NCBI GenBank assembly: GCA_963210315.1
Contig: OY723315.1
Coordinates: 992,001 to 1,056,000 of the forward strand
Reading direction: 5' to 3'
Source: Rhynchopus euleeides
Taxonomy: Eukaryota; Euglenozoa; Diplonemea; Diplonemida; Diplonemidae
Length of the DNA stretch: 64,000 nucleotides
Shown here: positions 10,601 to 22,600 of the stretch, one piece after another
Position numbering within the stretch: position 1 is the stretch's first letter
Layout: each line of letters opens with the position of its first letter
Translations under genes and position numbers: made by a program
Notes under the pieces: generated by a model
Seen by the model: only the letters and a program-made list of their open reading frames with translations
Databases searched by the model: none
Told to the model about the DNA's origin: nothing

Positions 10601-13600
10601 ACCCCTTCGGGATGATTGCGGCAAACGCGACGGTGGATGCGAACCTGTACGTGGACGTGTCGGTCGGGATCCCCGGGTTCCTGTCCCCCGTGAGCGGGTC
10701 GGTGGCGGTGGCGCTGAACCCTCCCTTCTTCGTGGAGCTGCAGCCGAACTTCTCCTTCCCGAACGCGTCGGACTTTGTGGTGACGGTGGACGGCCCGGAC
10801 ATCCCGAACTTCCGGAACCTGTCGGTGGCGGACATTGTGGGGCTGATTGTGGACGGTGTAGACCTGATCTTCGGGAACACGCAGAAGACCCCTGCGGTGT
10901 CGGGGCTGTTGTCGGACCTGCCGCTGATGGACGCGAGTGTGCCGCTGGTGTCGGTCACCCCGCGCACGGTGGTGACGCAGGTGCAGGCGGTGCTGGCGGA
11001 GCTGGAGGTGCTTCTGAACAACACGCAGGGCGGGCTGGCGCGCATCGAGCTGCTGGTGGAGGAGAAGCTGGGGCTGCCGGCAGAGACGGACGCGAGCAAG
11101 GGGTGCACGGGGTCGTGCCTGATGGAGTTCAAGTACGACGCGGGCACCAGTGTGCTGGCGCTGGACCTGGAGTTCACAGCCGCGCCGCCGGCGCTGCCGG
11201 ACCTGAACCTGGACATGAACCTGCAGGAGCTGGTGGAGCTGGCGGGGGTGCCCGGGGTGGAGGAGATTGTGGATCTGCTCGGGGACTTCCTGGACATGGA
11301 CGGGTCCCTGGCGATATCGCTGGAGGGGAGCGCGACGGCGAAGCTGCAGCTGGGTGTGGACATGTCGTCCAAGCCGTTCCGTCTGTTCGTGGGCGGCGGG
11401 ACAGCGCTGCAGGCGAACCTGCGGGCAAGCGCGCAGGGGGGGCTGTCGCTGTCGCTGGGGCCGATCACGTTCGAGATTGTCGATGCACATGTCTCGCTGG
11501 ACGCGGGTACCGGGAACCCGGCGGAGCCGGCGTACGTGCGTTACGGCCTCGTGGAGGGGACGAAGTACTACCTGGACGAGGCCGGCGCCTTCTCCACCAT
11601 CGTGAACGACTTCGGGCTGTCGCACCAGGGGCGCGTGGAGGCGGTGCTGCCGGTGGTCGTGTCCGGGATCACGGAGACGCTGACTATCGGGATCCCGTCC
11701 ATCTCGGACTTCCTGACCCGCAACAACGGGACGTCGGACAAGAGCGTCAAGCTGGTGAAGTTTGACGGGCTGGACGTGCCGGCCCTGCTGCGGTCGCTGA
11801 CGGCGCCACTGGTTGACCTGAACCCTATTGCCGCGCTGGTGCAGGACAAGCAGTCCCTCCTGAAGGGGGTGGACGGGATGTTCAACAGGCTGAACCTGGC
11901 TATCGTGGCGGCGGATGGTGTGCTCGGGTCGATGGACATCCCGATCGTGAAGAACAAGATCCGGGAGGTGGTGGAGCGCGACTTCATCGAGGCGTTCCGG
12001 GTGGAGATGAAGGAGAAGCTCAGCGCGGCAATGGAGGGCATCGAGGACACCAACGCGGTGAAGGTGCTGCGCGACCTCATGGTGGATCTCTTCCAGGATC
12101 GCAAGATTCTGAAGGGGGACACGATCCCGGTCATGATCAAGAACAAGAAGGGGGACGATCTGCAGGTGCTGAACGAAGACGCGATGCTGATCGAGGGGAG
12201 GTCGTTGGACGACGCGGATGCGGTGGAGTGGGACGTGACGCTCGGGAAGGACCTCAGGTTCACCGAACAGTTCGACTTCGACTTCGGGCTGGAGGAGCTG
12301 CCGCTGAAGCTGAACGCGAGCGGCGGGGTGGAGCTGCTGGTCGGGTGGGAATTCAAGCTGTGGTTTGGGGTCAGCGTGTCGCGCGGGTTCTACCTGAACG
12401 TGGTGGGGACGGAGATGGAGGTGTACGCGGATCTGACGCTGCCGTTCCTGAAGGCGGACGGGGAGCTGTTCATCCTGAAGGCGGATATCGAGAACAGGAA
12501 CGATGTGACGCAGCTGCTCGGGCGCATGTCGGTGGATGTGGGTGAGACGGACGAGGACGGGTTCCTCACCGGGAGCTGAAGAGCGGGGGCGCCGGGCTGC
12601 TGCGGGCGAACGCGGAATTCGAGGTGGCCGTCGGGATGGACATGACGCTCGGGCTGGCGGGGAGCTCCGGTCTGCCGCGTTTCACCACAGCGCTGTACTC
12701 GTACTACGGGACGAAGTGGGAACGCCTGGCAACGGCGGGGACAAACGCGACCCTGTCCGTGGCGGTGCCGGATGCAAAGGGGACAATCTCGGACGACCCG
12801 TCGATGGCGACAAACCAGTTCCTGCTGATCGACGTGGCGCTGGACCTGGGGGAGTTTGTGACGAACATCCTGCAGCCCATCTTCGCGAAGCTGGACTCTT
12901 TCCTGGCCCCGCTGCGGCCCGTCCTGGTGGCGCTGCAGAAGCCGCTGCCGGTGATCTCGGACCTGGCCGGGCGGGACGTGTCGCTGCTGCAGCTGCCGGA
13001 GGTGCTGCTGAACGGGCTGCTGGGGGCGGGCGGCCCCGTGCGCGGGAGCGTGAAGAACGTGCTGGCGTACCTGAACGCGATCCAGCAGATCATCGACCTC
13101 GTGATTGCGGTGACGGACGTGATCAAGGAGCTGGCAACGTGGACGGGGACCCTGAAGGTCAGCTTCGGGAACTGGCAGCTGCTGAAAGGGGGCTTCACCC
13201 GCCTGTCGCCAGATGCGGAGCTCCCGGCCGGGTACACGGGGGCGCGGTACGCCGTGGTGCAGGATGACGACGTCCCCGTGTCGGGTGCGGCGACCACCGG
13301 GTCGGACAAGATGCGGGCGCTGATGCGGCAGCTGACGGATCCGGACGCGGTGTTCAGCCTGCCGTTCCTGTCTGCGAACGGGGTGCTGGGGCTGATCACC
13401 GGGAAGGACGTGGACCTGTTTGTGGTGCAGACCCCGCAGATGGAGATCGACGTGACGATCGACTTCTGGTTCCCGGTGGCGGCCGGTATTGTGGTGATCG
13501 ACTTCTACGGGTCGTTCCAGTTCCGGGCGCGCGTGTCTGTGGGGTACGACACGAGCGGGATCCGGCGTGCCATCGAGCAGAGTAACCCGGCGCTGGCGCT

Positions 13601-16600
13601 GGACGGGTTCTACCTGTCGGACACGGACAAGCCGACGGGGACGGGGGGCGTGGACATCCCGGAGCTGTACTCGGCTGGGCGGGTGCGGATCGGGGCGACG
13701 CTGAACCTGTTCCTGGCGCGGCTGAGTGCGAGCGGGGAGTTCAGCTTCACCGGGTCGATCGACCTGTACGACCCGAACGACGACGGGAAGATCCGGTTCA
13801 GCGAGATCAAGAGCATCATCGAGAAGGGGTCGTTCCTCGACATCTTCAACATCAAGATCAAGATGTGCGCAGGGGCCTCCTTCAGCGTGGAGCTGTTCAA
13901 CCCGTTTGTGAACTGGAAGTGCGCGGCGTTCATCTGCTGGCCGCGCGGGCGCTGGGAGTCGGTGTGGAAGTTCTCCACGTCGGTGTGCTTCCTGGACCTG
14001 GACACGACGCCGCCCGCGCTGCCGGTGCTGGCGGAGAAGGACAGCACCAACACCGTGCTGCTGCTGAACATGGGGACGCGGGCCAGCTCCCGCGACACCG
14101 GGGACACGTCGGACAAGGGGGAGTACTTCACCATCCGGCACGTGAACGGGGCGGGCGGCGGGTCGGAGGAGGTGGAGGTGCTGTTCGGGACCCCGCCGGC
14201 TGCGGGGCAAGACGACACGCGGCAGGCGCAGGAGTTCAGCGGGTTCCTGTCGTACGAGGGGCACGCGCAGCGCTTCTCCGACACGGTGCTGCTGGTGAAC
14301 CCGGTGTCGCGCGGGACCTTCACCGGCGGGGACGACGGCGGGCAGGAGACGGACAGGCTGATCCTGGACCTGTCGACGAAGGTGACGGAGATCCCTGCGG
14401 GGACGCTTGCGGCCGGGCAGATCACCGGGTTCGGGCTGACGGGGGAGGGGATCCTGTACTCCGAGTTCGAGGAGGTGCACATCTACCTGAACGGAGCGGC
14501 AAACATGGTGACGGTGACGGGGCTGGCGGCGGGGACGAAGCTCTACGTGTACCTGGCCGGGGGCAACGACAAGGTGATTGTGCGTGCCGGGGCAGCCGTG
14601 GCCGGGGCTGTGACGCTTGTGGGCGGTGACGGGCAGGACACGCTGTACGTGGAGGCGCAGACGGCGGGGACGGGGTCGCTGGCGGCGTCGCCCCGGCAGG
14701 AGGTGGGCGGTGTGGCGCCGTACGAGGTTGTGCTGGACGGGATGCCCGGGTCGTTGGACTTCGTGACGATGGACGTGGTGCGGGTGACGCTGACGGGCGG
14801 GGCGGACGATTTTACCGTGGCGGCGACGCCGGCGGGCGCATCCATCGAGGTGAAGGCGAACGGGGGCACGGACACGGTGCGCATCGGGGGCGTGACGGTG
14901 AACGACATTGTGTCGCCCGTGAAGGTGAGCGGCAGCGGGGCGGGGACGACCATGGTGATCGACGACTCGCTGGACACACAGAGTGGGACCAACATCGTGA
15001 ACGTCGGAGGTCTGACGTCGACGCGCGTGTCCGGGCTGGGCATGTCGGCGGATGGGATCCTGTACTCGGCTGTGGGGTCTGTGGAGGTGCATCTGGCGAG
15101 GCGGATGGCGAACACGTTCACGACGGCATCCACCCACACGGGGAACACGGCGGTGTACGGCGGGGAGGAGACGGACGAGCTGACCGTCAGCGGGTCGAGC
15201 GGGCCGACGCAGGTGTACGCGGGCAAGGGAGAGGATCGGCTGGTGATCCCCGTCACCATGGAGGGGGACACGGTGGTGAACCGCATCGCCGGGCTGCTGC
15301 TGCTGGACGGGGGGGACGAGCCCGACGCGTACGAGATCGGGTACTCGGGCACAGGGCAGTCGCGCATCACCCTGAACGACACCGGGTACTGGAACCCGGA
15401 GACGAAGGAGTCGAACACGCTTGTGATCAACGGGACCCCCGACCCGGACCTGTTCCTGTTCCGGAAGAACTTCATCGCGCTGATCCACACAGCGACGGGT
15501 GCGGCGGAGCGGATTGACATCGACGCCTCCATCAACGGCGGGATTGCGGTGAACGGGCTGGCCGGGGATGACACGTTCGTGACGGACGGGACGTCGGGGA
15601 TCACAACGCAGAACGGGGGTGCCGGGGATGACCGCTTCCTGATCGGGCAGCTGTGGAACTCGCAGCGTGTGGCGGCGAACATGAGCGAGCCGGGGGACGC
15701 CTTCGGCACCACGCTGACGACGGAGGGGTGGCTGAGCGACGGGAACGGGGAGCATATGAACTGCAACGGGGAGAGCGGGGAGGACACGTTCGTGGTGATG
15801 CGGAATGTGGGGACGCTGTCGCTGCGCGGCGGGGTCGGGAACGACCGCTTCACGGTGCGCGCGTTTGCGCTTGCGGACGCGGAGGACCAGACGCAGCCCG
15901 ACCCGGCGGTGAAGCAGACGGACGTGTCGACGGACGAGGGGGACGACGTGGTGTACTACACGGTGAACGCCCCGGTGTCGATCGACGGCGGCCCCGGGTT
16001 CGACACCCTGGTGGCGATCGGGACGAACCTGCCGGACACGTTTGTGATCACGCGGGACGGGATCTACGGGGCCGGGCTGTACGTCACCTTCACGGGGATC
16101 GAGAGCGTGGAGCTGAACACGGCGGCGGGGGACGACGCGGTGTACGTGATGAGCACGGCGGCACATGTGAAGACGAGCGTGTTTGCAGGGCTGGGGAGCG
16201 ACACGGTGTACGTCACGCCGCGCTACAGCGTGCCGGTGCAGAGCAGCGACCTGCGCGGGCACAACGGGGTGATCGAGCACGCGCTGTCGAGTGCAACGGA
16301 TGCGGCGTACGACGGGCTGGAGGCGCACGGCGTGACGGCGTATGTGACGGACGCGGATAACGCATCCATCGCGCTTGTGGTGCCCACGGAGCTGGTGCTG
16401 CTGGAGGGGGGGAGCGCGTCGGAGCGTGTGGGGACGTACACGGTCCGCATGGCGCACCCCGTCACCGGGCGCACCGACAGCGACCGGGTTGACGTCACGA
16501 TCGTGGCCCCGGCCCCGCCGTCCGAGATTCCGAATGCGGCGTCTGTGACAGTGTCCCCGGCGATTGTCAGCTTCAACTGGCTGACCTGGTTCATCCCGAA

Positions 16601-19600
16601 GACAGTGACGGTGACGGTGGTGCAGGACGGCGCGGTGGAAGGGGGCGAGGTGGCGTTCCTGGGGCACGCCGTGTCGCAGCTCAGCAACACGGACGGGTAC
16701 AACTCCCTGAAGATCCCGTCGGTGCCGGTGCGCGTGGTGGACGAGGACCAGGCGGAGATCTACATCCTGGAGACGCTCGCGGACCCCGGGATGCGGGTGT
16801 CGGAGTCGGGGCTCGGGGACGTGGGGACGTCGGTGACATACGACGTGCTGCTGCAGCCGTGCGTGGCGGACGCGCGCCCGCAGGACGTGGCGGTCAACCT
16901 GCGCTACGACACGGCGCAGGTCACGGCGTCGCCGGCGTCGGTTGTGTTCGACACAAGCACCGGGTGCCGGCAGACGGTGACGGTGACAGCGATCAACGAC
17001 GACGCGGTTGAAGGGTTCCACTTTGTGGCGCTGAACCACGACGTGGTTGTGAGCGGGTCGAACATTGTGTACAGCGGGCTGGCGGCGTCGGCTGTGAACG
17101 TGGAGATTGTGGACGACGACGCGCCCGGGTTGGTGGTGCTGGAGTCGGGTGGCAGCACCGAGGTGATCGAGGGGGTGGCGGAGGACACGTACAAGCTGTA
17201 CCTGACGCAGGCGCCTATCGGGGAGGTGACAGTGGACGCGGTGGTGCAGCTGTCGCAGGTGTGGGGTAAGCCGTCGCTTGCGGCGAAGCAGGTGACGGTG
17301 TCCCCGGCGTCTGTGGTCTTCAACGCGACGACGTACGCGGTGCCGGTGACGATTACGGTGGTCCCGATCGGCGACGAGACAGTCGACCAGGGGGAGGCGA
17401 CGCAGCAGTTCGCGTCGCAGCCGGCCCTGGCGTACCAGATCCAGGGGGCGCTGACGGTCGGGGGCGGGGAGGCGCCCGGGTCGGTGTCGACGCTGAAGGC
17501 GATCTCATACCCCGGGGAGGTGGACCTGGAGGCGTTCCCCGGGCAGACGAACCTGTGGCTGACGGTGCGGGAGGAGCAGCAGGTGGACCGCCTGGTGGTG
17601 GAGAACACGGGCGGGTTCCTCCCGACCACGGTGGCGCTGGCGGAGGGGCGCATCACCGGGATGGGGATGGGGGAGACGCGCGTGCTGGCGGGGGAGACTG
17701 TGCTCGGCGGGATCTCCTACGTGGGGATGGAGGAGGTGGTGGTGAACCTACGTGGGGATGGACACGGTGGTGGTGAACGGGACGCACCCCGGGGCGACGT
17801 ACGTCAACGCGGGGAAGGGCAACGACGCCTTCACGGTGCTGGCGGCCGACGGCCCTGTCGTGCTGGACGGGGCGGACGGGAACGACACCTTTGTCTTCGG
17901 AGACGGCCTGGTGTCCGGGGTGCAGGACGTGGTGAGCGTGGCCGGTGGGGCAGGGACGGACACGCTGCATGTGAACAACACGCAGGGGAACGTGCTGGGG
18001 GATGCCGGGTTCCTGACACGCACGGAGCTGACGGGGCTGGGGATGTACCCGCCCCCGCGCGACTCCGGGTATGTGGCCGTGCAGGTGGTGGCCGTGCGCG
18101 GGACGGGCGGGACCTTCACCCTCTCCTTCTCTGTGGACGCGAAGCCGTACGAGCTCGAGTTTGCGGTCGGGACGGACGGGGCGGCGATGGCGAGCGCCAT
18201 GCACGCCGCCGTGTTCCCGGATACGGAGGTGTGTGGGACGGCCGCGGGTGCGCGGTGCGCGCAGAGCTTCGCCGTGGACCGGGTGAGCGACGAGGTGTAC
18301 CTGGTGCGGTACACGGGGGAGATGGCGGCGGTCGCCTCCATCAGCACGCTGTCGCTGGACACGGCAAACGTTATCGGGGCGTCGGAGGAGCTGCTGAACG
18401 GGGAGCGCATCGACGCGCGCACGGTGCTGGCGGGGCTGGTGTACACGGGGGTGGAGTCGCTGGACATCGACCTGTCGACGGCCGGGGACGACACGCTGAA
18501 CGTGCGCGGTACGTCTGTGCCGACAGTGGTGCGCCTGCACGCCGGGGACGACACGGTGGCTGTCGGGTCGGACGCGGTGGTGCTGAGCAACGCGGCGGCC
18601 GTGGCGGTGATGAAGGTGGAGGGGCGGGCTGACTACGTGGAGGCGCTGCTGACGGTCGACGGGGGCGAGCCGGGCACGCAGGGGCGCAAGCGCCTGCTCG
18701 TGGCGGACACGCTGTCGACGGTGGGGCGCACGAACGTGACGCTGACGGCGGGGCGCATCGCAGGCGTCGCGCCTGCGGACATTGTGTACACGGGGCCCGA
18801 CTACACGCGCGGGATCACAGTGTGGCTCGGGGCGCATGCCGACACAGTGCTGGTGGCGCAGACGTACGGCGGGGCAGACGGGGTGCCCGCGGTGGGAGCT
18901 CGCACGGTGACCTCCGTCTTCACCGGGGACGGGGCGGACAACGTGACGGTGGCGCTGTCGGCCGACACGGACGGGTTCTGCGTTGTCGGGACAGAGGAGG
19001 GGGATGACACGCTGGACGCGTCGCAGTCGACGCTGCCGCTGGTGCTCCTCGGCGGGGCCGGGGCGGACACCATCATGTCAGGGCTTGCGGCGGACATCAT
19101 CTTCGGTGACACCGGGCGCGCCGTGTTTGGCGGGGTGGACACGGTGGGCGTGCCGGCGGGGAGCACGCCGGCGCTGAGCGGCGTGGCGCACCTGCGTTCG
19201 TCCGCCTTCACGGACCACTGTGCTGCCGGCGGGCGGGACACGATCACGACGACCGGCGGGGACGGGGTCGGGTACGTTGCGTTCGGGGGTGCGGATGTGG
19301 ATGTGGTGGCGACCGGGCCCGGGGAGGACGCCGTGTTCGGCGACTACGGGTACGTGGAGTTCACGGAGGGGCTGCTGACGCGCGCGGAGTCGGCGTGCGA
19401 GAGCGACGGCGGGGACGACGTGCTGGAGTCGGGCGCCGGGGCGGACATTGTGGCCGGCGGGAACGGGGCGGACAAGATCACGTCGGCGGACGGGGCGGAC
19501 GTGGTGGCCGGGGACCACATGTTCGTGCTGCTGTCGTACGCGTCCGGAGCGCGCCTGGTGACGAGTGTGGCGACGACGATCCGCGAGGCCGGTGCCGGGG

Positions 19601-22600
19601 ACTTCGTGTGGGCCGGCAGCGGGGACGACGTGGTGCTCGGCGGGGCCGGGAACGACACGGTGTGGGGCGGGACGGGCGTGGACGTGGTGTTCGGTGACGC
19701 CGGGTCGTACACGTCTGCGGTGGCGGGCGACTTCGCCTTCGCATCGACAGAGACAGACGTCGCGGAGGCGGTGGGGGCCGGGGACGTGCTGTTCGGGGAG
19801 GACGGGGACGACATCCTGCTGGGTGGGCAGGGTGCGGACACGGTGTGGGGCGCGGACGGGAACGACTGGCTGTTTGGGGACCACGGGAGCGGGTCGGTGG
19901 CCCCGAGCATCTCAACGGAGGTGAGGGCGCGCACGCAGGCCCCCATGGCAGGCGGGGCAGACACGGTGCACGGGGAGGGTGGGCACGACGTGCTGTTCGG
20001 CGGGCACGGGGAGGACACACTGCTCGGCGCAGACGGGTCGGACGTGCTGTTCGGCAACTACGGGGAGTACACGGCGGATGCCAGCAGCGCGTCGCTCGTG
20101 TCTGTGGACACGGAATACGCCGGGGAGGCGAACACGATCGACGGTGCGGCTGACGACGACTTTGTGTTCGGTGGGAGCGGGTCCGACACCATCACGGGGG
20201 CGGATGGGGCAGACTGGCTGTTCGGCGACCACGGGCAGGTTGACCTGCAGTGGTCCGCCGTGCTTGTGGACGAGCCGGTGGCGTCGTCGCGTGCGCTGCA
20301 CGTGGTGCCCGTGTCGTCTGCGGCCGGGTCGGTGCGCCAGGCGCAGAGCATTGCGCCCGCGTCGGGGCTGGCGGACGAGATTGCCGGCGGGGACGGGGCG
20401 GACTACGTGTTTGGCGGGGGCGGCGGGGACGCGCTGCACGGAGACAACGGGTCGGACGTGCTGTTCGGGGACCACGGGTCGGTGCAGCTCAACACGACGG
20501 CGGAAGTTCCGGAGGCGTACGCCGCGACGTCGCACGCCGGGTACGGCGGGGATGATACCATCGACGGGGACGACGGGGACGATGTGATCTTCGGCGGCGC
20601 CGGCGGGGATGTGGCGAACGCGGGCACCGGCAACGACGTGGTCTTCGGGGACTACGGGGAGGCGCACGTGATCGGGGCCGCGTCGGAACCGCAGACGTAC
20701 GTGCGCACATACGTGACGCAGTCGGAGGCAGACGGCGGCGCCGACACCCTGAGCGGGCACGACGGGGCCGACTACCTGTTTGGCGGGCCGGACGGAGACA
20801 ACATCACGGGCGATGCCGGGGACGACTGGGTCTTCGGGGACAATGGGCAGATCCGGCTTGTTGCCGCCACGCAGCTGTCGGAGCTGCTGTCCCTGGACAC
20901 GGGCATCATCGGCGGGGCGGACAGCGTGGCCACGCACGCCGGGGACGACGTCGTTCTCGGCGGAGAGGGCGAGGACACGGTGGACGCCGGGGCGGACAAC
21001 GACGTGGTCTTCGGGGACCACGGGAACGCGACCTTCACGCCCGCAGTGACGCAGTACACGGCGGTGGCGGGGGCGGCGGGTGCTGGCGACGCCGTCGTTG
21101 CGGGGGAGGGCGACGACCTCGTGTTCGGCGGGCAGGGTGCGGACGAGGTGGACGCGGGCGCGGGCAACGATGTGGTGTTCGGGGACGACGGGCAGGCCAC
21201 GCTGGTGCACAACAGCCTGGCGACGCGCACGTACGAGTCGGTGTTCACCGAGGTGTCGGGCGGGTTTGGCGGTGCGGACACCGTCGTGGCCGGGACCGGG
21301 GACGACATCGTGTTCGGCGGGCACGCCGGGGACAAGATCACGGGTGACGCCGGGGATGACTGGCTGTTCGGGGACCACGGGCGCGTCGCGCTGGACACGC
21401 TGGTGCAGGTGCTGGAGTCGACGGCGGAGGACGCCGGCGGTGCGGACCTGGTGCACGGCAGCGAGGGGGACGACTACATCATCGGTGGCGTCGGGGCGGA
21501 CACGCTGCACGGCGGGGAGGGGCAGGACTTCGTGTTCGGAGACAACGGGAAGGTGGAGCAGCCCACGCAGGTGGGAGTGGAGGGGGCGGTGCGCACATTC
21601 ACCCCCGTCTTCCCTGCCAGCGCACACGGCGGGGACGACACGATCTACGGCGGGGACGGGGACGACGTGGTGGTTGCACAGCAGGGCGGCGACTACGTGG
21701 AGGGCAACGCCGGGATGGACATGGTGTTCGGGGACCAGGCGGAGGCTGTGCTGGCGCGTGCAGACCACGCGGTCGTGTGGGCGCACACGGTGCTGCCGAC
21801 CGTTGAGGAGGGGCTCGGCGGCGATGACGAGCTGCACGGCGGCGCTGGAGAGGACTACCTGTTCGGCGGGACGGGGAGCGACACGCTGCACGGCGGGGAC
21901 GAGGTGGACGTGCTGCTGGGTGACCACGCGCTGTTCAACCGCTCCTTCCCGGCAGTGCACCAGTACCGCTCCATCTACACCGGGGCGGAGTACGGCGCTG
22001 CGAACGACACACTGCACGGGGACGGCGGGGACGACATGATCCTGGGGCAGCAGGGGGCGGACACCATCTTCGGCGGGGCGGGCGAGGACGACATCACCGG
22101 CGGGCACGACGTGCTGGGCGGGGTGGACGGCGGGGACCACATCTTCGGCGACTCGGAGGCGGACGTGGTGCTGGGTGACAACGGCGTCATCACGCGCAGG
22201 GTGTACGTGCCGAAGCCGGAGGCTGTGGCGGGGCCTGCGACGCCTGTGCCTGTGCAGCGCCCGCTGTTCTGCGACGACTACACGGTGCTGCAGGGGCAGC
22301 AGCAGGGGAAGATCGTGCACCCTGCGCCTGAGGTGGGTGGCAGTGCAGGGCCGAGGCCGCACTACGGACCGAACGAGCACAAGTGCTGGCAGACGGCGTG
22401 CAACGGGAAGTCGGTGAAGATTGACTGGCACGCCTTCGCAACGGAGGACCGGTACGACATGGTGTCGCTGTACACGGCATCGCGGAACGGGACGCTGGAG
22501 CTCGTGTGGGAGAGGTCTGGGTGGACTGTGCCCGCAGACGGGACGTACGCAGAGGACGTGCTGGTGCGGTTCGCATCGGACGGGTACCAGAGCGACCTCG

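Noticed and set aside
4806-17039. Very long minus-strand open frames opposite the giant gene
   Set aside because: They are Arg/His/Pro-rich shadows that follow from the biased GC-rich codons of the + strand gene. They lack domains and compete with a clearly coding + frame.
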